16,170 nt of DNA, taken from contig JAQBBE010000191.1 of assembly GCA_032126435.1 (NCBI GenBank), positions 1 to 16,170 of the forward strand. The letters run 5' to 3'. The first letter of the stretch is position 1. Every line of letters starts with the position of its first letter. Below, in pieces: positions 12,318 through 16,170 of the stretch. A model generated the notes under the pieces. The model had not been told where the DNA came from and searched no databases. It saw only the letters and a list, made by a program, of their open reading frames with translations. The stretch comes from JAAXQD01 sp032126435 (lineage in GTDB: Bacteria > Desulfobacterota > Desulfobacteria > Desulfobacterales > UBA11574). The position numbers were made by a program, and so were the translations under genes.

Positions 12318-13892
12318 TCATACCTTAAAGCTTTCGGATATCCCGGCATACTGTTTTCGAAGCTTGGGTTTTTCTATCTTGCCGGTGGGGTTGCGGGGCA
12401 CCTGGCCGAAAATGATCCTCCGGGGTCTTTTGTACCTGGGCATTTTCTCACAAAAATCGTTGATTTCGTCCTTGGTGAGTGTCTGATTCGGTTTAACCTG
12501 GACCACGGCTGCGGCGATTTCCCCCAGCCGGAGGCTGGGAAGACCGATGACCGCCACATCGTGAATTTTAGGATGACCCTGGAGAAAATCTTCGATTTCC
12601 ACCGGATAAATATTTTCTCCGCCGGTAATGATCACATCTTTTTTCCGGTCCACCAGCCAGATGAAACCGTCTTCGTCCTGCCGGGCTACATCACCGGTCA
12701 GAAGCCAGCCGTCGACCAGCGCTTCTCGGGTCGCATCCGGATTTCTATAATACCCTTCCATAACACCGGGCCCCTTGACAATCAACTCGCCGGGTTGTCC
12801 CTGAACAACGGGATTCAACCGATCGTCAACGATGTTGGTCTCCCAGTCGAAACCCGGTTTTCCGATGGCGCCGACCTTGTGCATGTTCTCCATTCCCAGA
12901 TGGACACATCCGGGTCCGGTACACTCGGTCAGACCATAGTTGGTATCGTACTGGTGATGGGGAAAAATTCTTTTCCATTCCTTGATCAAACTGGGCGGCA
13001 CGGGCTGGGCACCGATGTGCATCAGGCGCCACTGATCCAGGTGGTAGTCTTCGAGCTTGATTTCCCCGCTCTGGATCGCAAAAAGGATATCGAGTGCCCA
13101 GGGGACCAGAAGCCAGACCACCGTCACCTTTTCCTCGGAAACGACTTCCAATATCCACTTCGGTTCAACCCCTTTAAGAATGACACTCCGGGCACCGACA
13201 ATGAAATTGCCGAACCAGTGCATTTTTGCTCCGGTGTGATACAGGGGCGGAATGCACAGGAAATTATCTTCGTGGGTCTGGTTGTGATGCCGATTTTCCA
13301 CAAAGCAGGCGAACTCAAGATTTCTGTGGGTCAACAGGGTTGCCTTGGGCGTGCCGGTGGTGCCGGAAGTAAAGTACAGGGCAGCTTCATCGGTAATTTT
13401 TATTTCAACGTTTGAGGAAATGGGGCGTTGAGCCTCAAGGATTTTTTGATAGGATTCCGCATAAGCCGGCCTTTTTTTCTCCGGACCCACAAAAATATAG
13501 GTTTCTATGAATCTGTCCAGGTCTTCCTTGATGGCGTCGATGCGCTCGATAAATTCTTCACCCAAGATCATGGCCTTGGGTTCGGCGATTTCAGCGCAGT
13601 GTCGGATAATCTTTGCCTCAAATCGAAAATTGAGCGGAACCGCCCAGGCGCCGGTTCGAAGTATCCCAAAATAGATGGGCAGCCATTCGATACAATTGGT
13701 CATTAAATGGACCACCCGGTCACCCTTTGAAATCCCCCGGGATATCAGGGACTGTGCAACCTGATTGGCCTGATCGTCAAATTCTTTCCAGGTGATGTCC
13801 TGACGCCGGTTTTTAGCCGGTTCTCTTTCTATGAGTGCCGTTTCAAGGCCGTACATACGCGCATTTCGAGTCAGTATCTCGGTAATCAGCAT
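12318..13892 (-). CDS. Class I acyl-CoA synthetase (AMP-binding, fatty-acyl-CoA-ligase-like)
   Basis: The 524-residue adenylate-forming enzyme activates a carboxylic acid with ATP and CoA. Motifs run in order: P-loop YFTSGTTGTPKATLLTH (about 173-189); GLTECTGPG; the DGWLLTGDVARQDEDGF segment with its catalytic Asp; DRKKDVIITGGENIYPVEIE; and C-terminal NPTGKIEKPKLRKQY with the catalytic Lys. These place it with medium/long-chain or aryl acyl-CoA ligases; chain length cannot be set by eye. The ATG at 13892 has AAAGGA at good spacing. It lies alone, consistent with the many scattered acyl-CoA ligase genes of anaerobic fatty-acid or aromatic degraders. A weak hairpin ATCATC/GATGAT lies after the stop. 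A long opposite-strand frame (12561-13415) is a shadow. Confidence 0.94.
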   Translation of the reverse strand: MLITEILTRNARMYGLETALIEREPAKNRRQDITWKEFDDQANQVAQSLISRGISKGDRVVHLMTNCIEWLPIYFGILRTGAWAVPLNFRFEAKIIRHCAEIAEPKAMILGEEFIERIDAIKEDLDRFIETYIFVGPEKKRPAYAESYQKILEAQRPISSNVEIKITDEAALYFTSGTTGTPKATLLTHRNLEFACFVENRHHNQTHEDNFLCIPPLYHTGAKMHWFGNFIVGARSVILKGVEPKWILEVVSEEKVTVVWLLVPWALDILFAIQSGEIKLEDYHLDQWRLMHIGAQPVPPSLIKEWKRIFPHHQYDTNYGLTECTGPGCVHLGMENMHKVGAIGKPGFDWETNIVDDRLNPVVQGQPGELIVKGPGVMEGYYRNPDATREALVDGWLLTGDVARQDEDGFIWLVDRKKDVIITGGENIYPVEIEDFLQGHPKIHDVAVIGLPSLRLGEIAAAVVQVKPNQTLTKDEINDFCEKMPRYKRPRRIIFGQVPRNPTGKIEKPKLRKQYAGISESFKV

Positions 13893-13928
13893 ACAGAATT
13901 CCTTTCCATATAAAACTTTTTTCCAGAA

Positions 13929-13957
13929 CCGATATCAAACCCGCATTAAATGGTCAA
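13929..13957 (-). promoter_or_regulatory. Weak candidate promoter of the acyl-CoA synthetase gene
   Basis: Minus-strand TTGACC (complement of 13952-13957) and TATCGG (complement of 13929-13934) are 17 bases apart, about 37 bases from the start codon. The -35 matches well and the -10 poorly. Confidence 0.3.
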
Positions 13958-14076
13958 GGTGAACAAAATGATCTCACGGTGAGGGATTGAAAGCCCTTTT
14001 GATTGCCACGGGCGTAAGGCTTTGGGAATATAGGAAATCGGTTGGGAGATTTTACCGGCCTACGGGTCATAACTTA

Positions 14077-14105
14077 TTGACAAAATAATAATTTTTGTTC
14101 AAAAT
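14077..14105 (+). promoter_or_regulatory. Candidate promoter with overlapping imperfect palindrome
   Basis: TTGACA (14077-14082), a 17-base spacer and CAAAAT (14100-14105) precede the P-loop protein gene by about 90 bases. The spacer and hexamers form an imperfect palindrome, TTGACAAAA / TTTTGTTCAA, so an operator could overlap the promoter. The rest of the 13893-14196 spacer holds no credible gene. Confidence 0.45.
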
Positions 14106-14196
14106 AAACCATGACCATCAAAACCTTCCGAATAGGATTATCGGCGGGCAGGCCACGATTGGAATGATGGTGTGTGGTTGAAGAGGATAACCCGAT

Positions 14197-16170
14197 ATGA
14201 CAAGGTTGAAAATACTTGCACCCGGCAATACGAAGCATGCCAGGATCCGGGCCCGGGGAAAGTTGTTTGAAGGCCTGGTGTCTCAGGTGCTGCATCACTA
14301 TGGATATCGTGTCGACCGTCTCTTTCATGCAAACTACCCTGAAATGGAAATCGAGGTAGAGGGAAAGCATGCGGCCACCGGCGCTCCATTTTATGCGGAT
14401 TGCATGTTTTGTGAAACACCGGTGTCTGCTCCCGGCCTTCAGGCATTTTACGGCAAGTACATGGCAAGATGGCATCAGGAAAAACGATGCCACGGACTTT
14501 TTATCGCACTGCCCGGCATTGACAGCTCTGCCGGAGAATTTTATCGAGATTTTATCGCGAAAAATTCAGACGTTACCGTAGTTCTCTATGAAGAAAACGC
14601 GGTTCTGAAAGCAGTTTCAGCGTTTCCGGGAATTGCCGGTCCGGACGCCCTTGCAAAACATATTCCCCGGAATATGGGAACCTCCGGCGATCCTTTTCTA
14701 TATTACACTGAAAAAGGGGTGTTCTGGGCCTGGATCACCCCATCTGAAGGCAAAGAAAATCCAAACCGGCTGGCGCTTTTCGACAAAGCCGGTTCTTTGG
14801 TATCAGATCCGTCGGTCCTCGGTTATCTTACGAAGCTGTATCCGAAACTCGCCGATTTTGATCCGATTTTACCTGAAGAGACCGTTGTTCTGCAGCCCGG
14901 TCTGTTTCAAGATGCGGATGAAATTGTCGAGGTCCGGGGGGGACCGGAATGCTTTGCGTATCAATACCCTGCATCCCCCGGTGACGTTGTGGGAAGAACG
15001 CCTTTGCTCAAAGCACTCGATGCCTTTGCAAGAAAAGTAACCCATAAAGAAACATCCCATCGCGGCGTTCTTTTCGAGGGTCCTTCCGGTTGGGGAAAAA
15101 GTTCATTGGTTCTCGCAAGTGTTGCCCGGCTCGAGAAAATGGCGCACTTTGCCGTTGCCATAGATTTCCGAACCGCCGCATCGTCCAATTTCATTCCGCG
15201 TTTAATACACGATACCATCGAGAAATACGGAGACTTCCGGGGCCTGCTCCCCCAAGCGGACCGATCCAAATCGATGACCGGCGTTGACCATGGGGTCGGG
15301 TCGATTCTTGAGATCGGGAAAGTTCTTGAATCCAATGGCAAACTGCTGTTCATTTTCTTGGATCAGTTTGCCCCCCGTTTCTTTTTGCCGGCGGTGATTG
15401 AACCTATAAAAGAGCTGTTTCTTAAAATATGCCGTGAACAGACGAATATCGTTCTGGGGTTCTCGTGGAACAAGGATCTTGTTTCAGCGGCCCACGGATT
15501 TTACAGCGAATTGGTGGATGCTGTTACGGATAACAGTCAAAAAATGATCCTGAACCGTTTCTCCGGCACCGAAATCGATGCGCTGTTGAAAAAGCTGAGC
15601 GATGAATTGAATGAAACCTTAACCCGAGACCTCCGATGGTTCCTGATGGAATTTTCACAAGGATATCCCTGGCTGCTGAAAATGCTCTGCTTTCACGTTA
15701 AGGTGGCCCGGCAGTCCGGGATTCCACAGGAATATATTGCCGGCAATCTTTTGAGTGTCCAGGAACTTTTCCAGCATGACCTGGAGAAGCTGGCGGATAA
15801 AGTGCGCGTTTCACTGCTTCATATCGCCAAATTTGCACCGATGCGTCCAACAAAATCGCCGGGAATAATCGACGCTCAAGTTGTGCAAAATTTAATCGAC
15901 CAGAGGTTGGTCTTAAAAATCGGCAACACCGTGGACGTCTGCGGAGAGGTCTTCCGAAATTACCTGAACAGCGGCATGTTACCGTTTCATGACGACCCTA
16001 TCCTTGGGGCCGGCGTCAGGGATGTTGTAAAAGCGGCGAAGATCCTTCATGCAGCCCACGGTTCTCTGGATATTTCCGAATTTAGAGCACGGGCCGGCCT
16101 GTCCGGGCCGCTGTTTTACCGGGTTGCAAAAGATATGGATCTCCTTGGACTTGTTAGATTCAGTAAGGGT
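14197..16170 (+). CDS. STAND/AAA-type P-loop ATPase with degenerate Mrr-like nuclease N-terminus (3' end outside window)
   Basis: 658 residues are visible and the frame is still open at the window edge. The ATG at 14197 follows an in-frame TAA at 14188; GAGG lies about ten bases upstream. Residues 20-115 resemble an Mrr/PD-(D/E)XK fold: KLFEGLVSQVLHHYGYRVD, MEIEVEG (50-56), FYADCMF (65-71) and a GLQAFYGKY helix. The usual E/Q-C-K triad reads D68-C69-M70, so the catalytic Lys is missing. After an unassigned stretch comes VGRTPLLKALDAF, Walker A GPSGWGKS (295-302), and Walker B-like LLFIFLDQF with Asp389, as in nSTAND ATPases. Winged-helix-like segments follow (about 529-590 and 607-658). I infer a sensor or signalling ATPase, possibly antiphage. 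A regulator or helicase-loader-like role remains possible. I do not recognise a named family. Confidence 0.75.
   Translation, partial: MTRLKILAPGNTKHARIRARGKLFEGLVSQVLHHYGYRVDRLFHANYPEMEIEVEGKHAATGAPFYADCMFCETPVSAPGLQAFYGKYMARWHQEKRCHGLFIALPGIDSSAGEFYRDFIAKNSDVTVVLYEENAVLKAVSAFPGIAGPDALAKHIPRNMGTSGDPFLYYTEKGVFWAWITPSEGKENPNRLALFDKAGSLVSDPSVLGYLTKLYPKLADFDPILPEETVVLQPGLFQDADEIVEVRGGPECFAYQYPASPGDVVGRTPLLKALDAFARKVTHKETSHRGVLFEGPSGWGKSSLVLASVARLEKMAHFAVAIDFRTAASSNFIPRLIHDTIEKYGDFRGLLPQADRSKSMTGVDHGVGSILEIGKVLESNGKLLFIFLDQFAPRFFLPAVIEPIKELFLKICREQTNIVLGFSWNKDLVSAAHGFYSELVDAVTDNSQKMILNRFSGTEIDALLKKLSDELNETLTRDLRWFLMEFSQGYPWLLKMLCFHVKVARQSGIPQEYIAGNLLSVQELFQHDLEKLADKVRVSLLHIAKFAPMRPTKSPGIIDAQVVQNLIDQRLVLKIGNTVDVCGEVFRNYLNSGMLPFHDDPILGAGVRDVVKAAKILHAAHGSLDISEFRARAGLSGPLFYRVAKDMDLLGLVRFSKG

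Noticed and set aside
12561..13415. 284-codon plus-strand ORF
   Set aside because: It lies entirely antisense to a clear acyl-CoA synthetase; long antisense frames arise from codon bias. No ribosome-binding site or family motif was seen.
13974..13998. CRISPR-repeat-like end GGTGAGGGATTGAAAG
   Set aside because: It occurs once, with no second copy at spacer distance and no cas gene in the window.
14074..14493. 139-codon minus-strand ORF opposite the start of the P-loop protein
   Set aside because: No ribosome-binding site or recognisable motif; the plus-strand frame is open for 658 codons with domain motifs.

Overview
The window looks like chromosomal DNA of a Gram-negative, moderate-GC bacterium. 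The large intergenic spacers are filled with degenerate heptamer word repeats, long palindromic elements and a remnant that resembles a four-helix-bundle (23S intervening-sequence type) gene. That texture, with the gene content, suggests a sulfate-reducing deltaproteobacterium of the Desulfobacterales. This is inference from style; no marker gene is present.

Layout. (1) 1-3505, plus strand: the last codons of an RND periplasmic adaptor, then a complete RND inner-membrane pump, with heptamer repeat tracts on both sides of the pump. (2) 3506-4096: repeat-rich spacer. (3) 4097-7059, minus strand: a four-gene polar amino-acid ABC importer. The order of transcription is binding protein, internal terminator, permease, ATPase, permease. 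(4) 7316-10730: a chorismate/phenylalanine locus. aroB (minus) is divergent from a gene on the plus strand that fuses DAHP synthase to prephenate dehydratase with an ACT domain. (5) 10870-11280: a small orphan gene of unknown function with its own near-consensus promoter. (6) 11474-13892, minus: a gamma-carbonic-anhydrase-like protein and a class I acyl-CoA synthetase, with a palindromic element and a decayed gene in the spacers. (7) 14197 to the window end, plus: the first 658 residues of a large protein with a degenerate Mrr/PD-(D/E)XK-like N-terminal region and a STAND/AAA-type P-loop ATPase. It could be a defence-type protein.

The strongest signal is the 5' leader of the fusion gene (8529-8852). 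A near-consensus promoter is followed by a 27-codon leader ORF with five Phe codons clustered over the first arm of a classical 1:2 / 2:3 / 3:4 attenuator. The terminator hairpin is followed immediately by a second, stronger terminator. The region freed by antitermination (segment 4) can pair with the 5' arm of that second terminator, so one ribosome-stalling decision could switch both. The enzyme also keeps the ACT-domain motifs associated with Phe feedback. The locus therefore appears to sense phenylalanine as charged tRNA at transcription and as free amino acid on the enzyme, over both the first committed step of the shikimate pathway and the Phe branch step.
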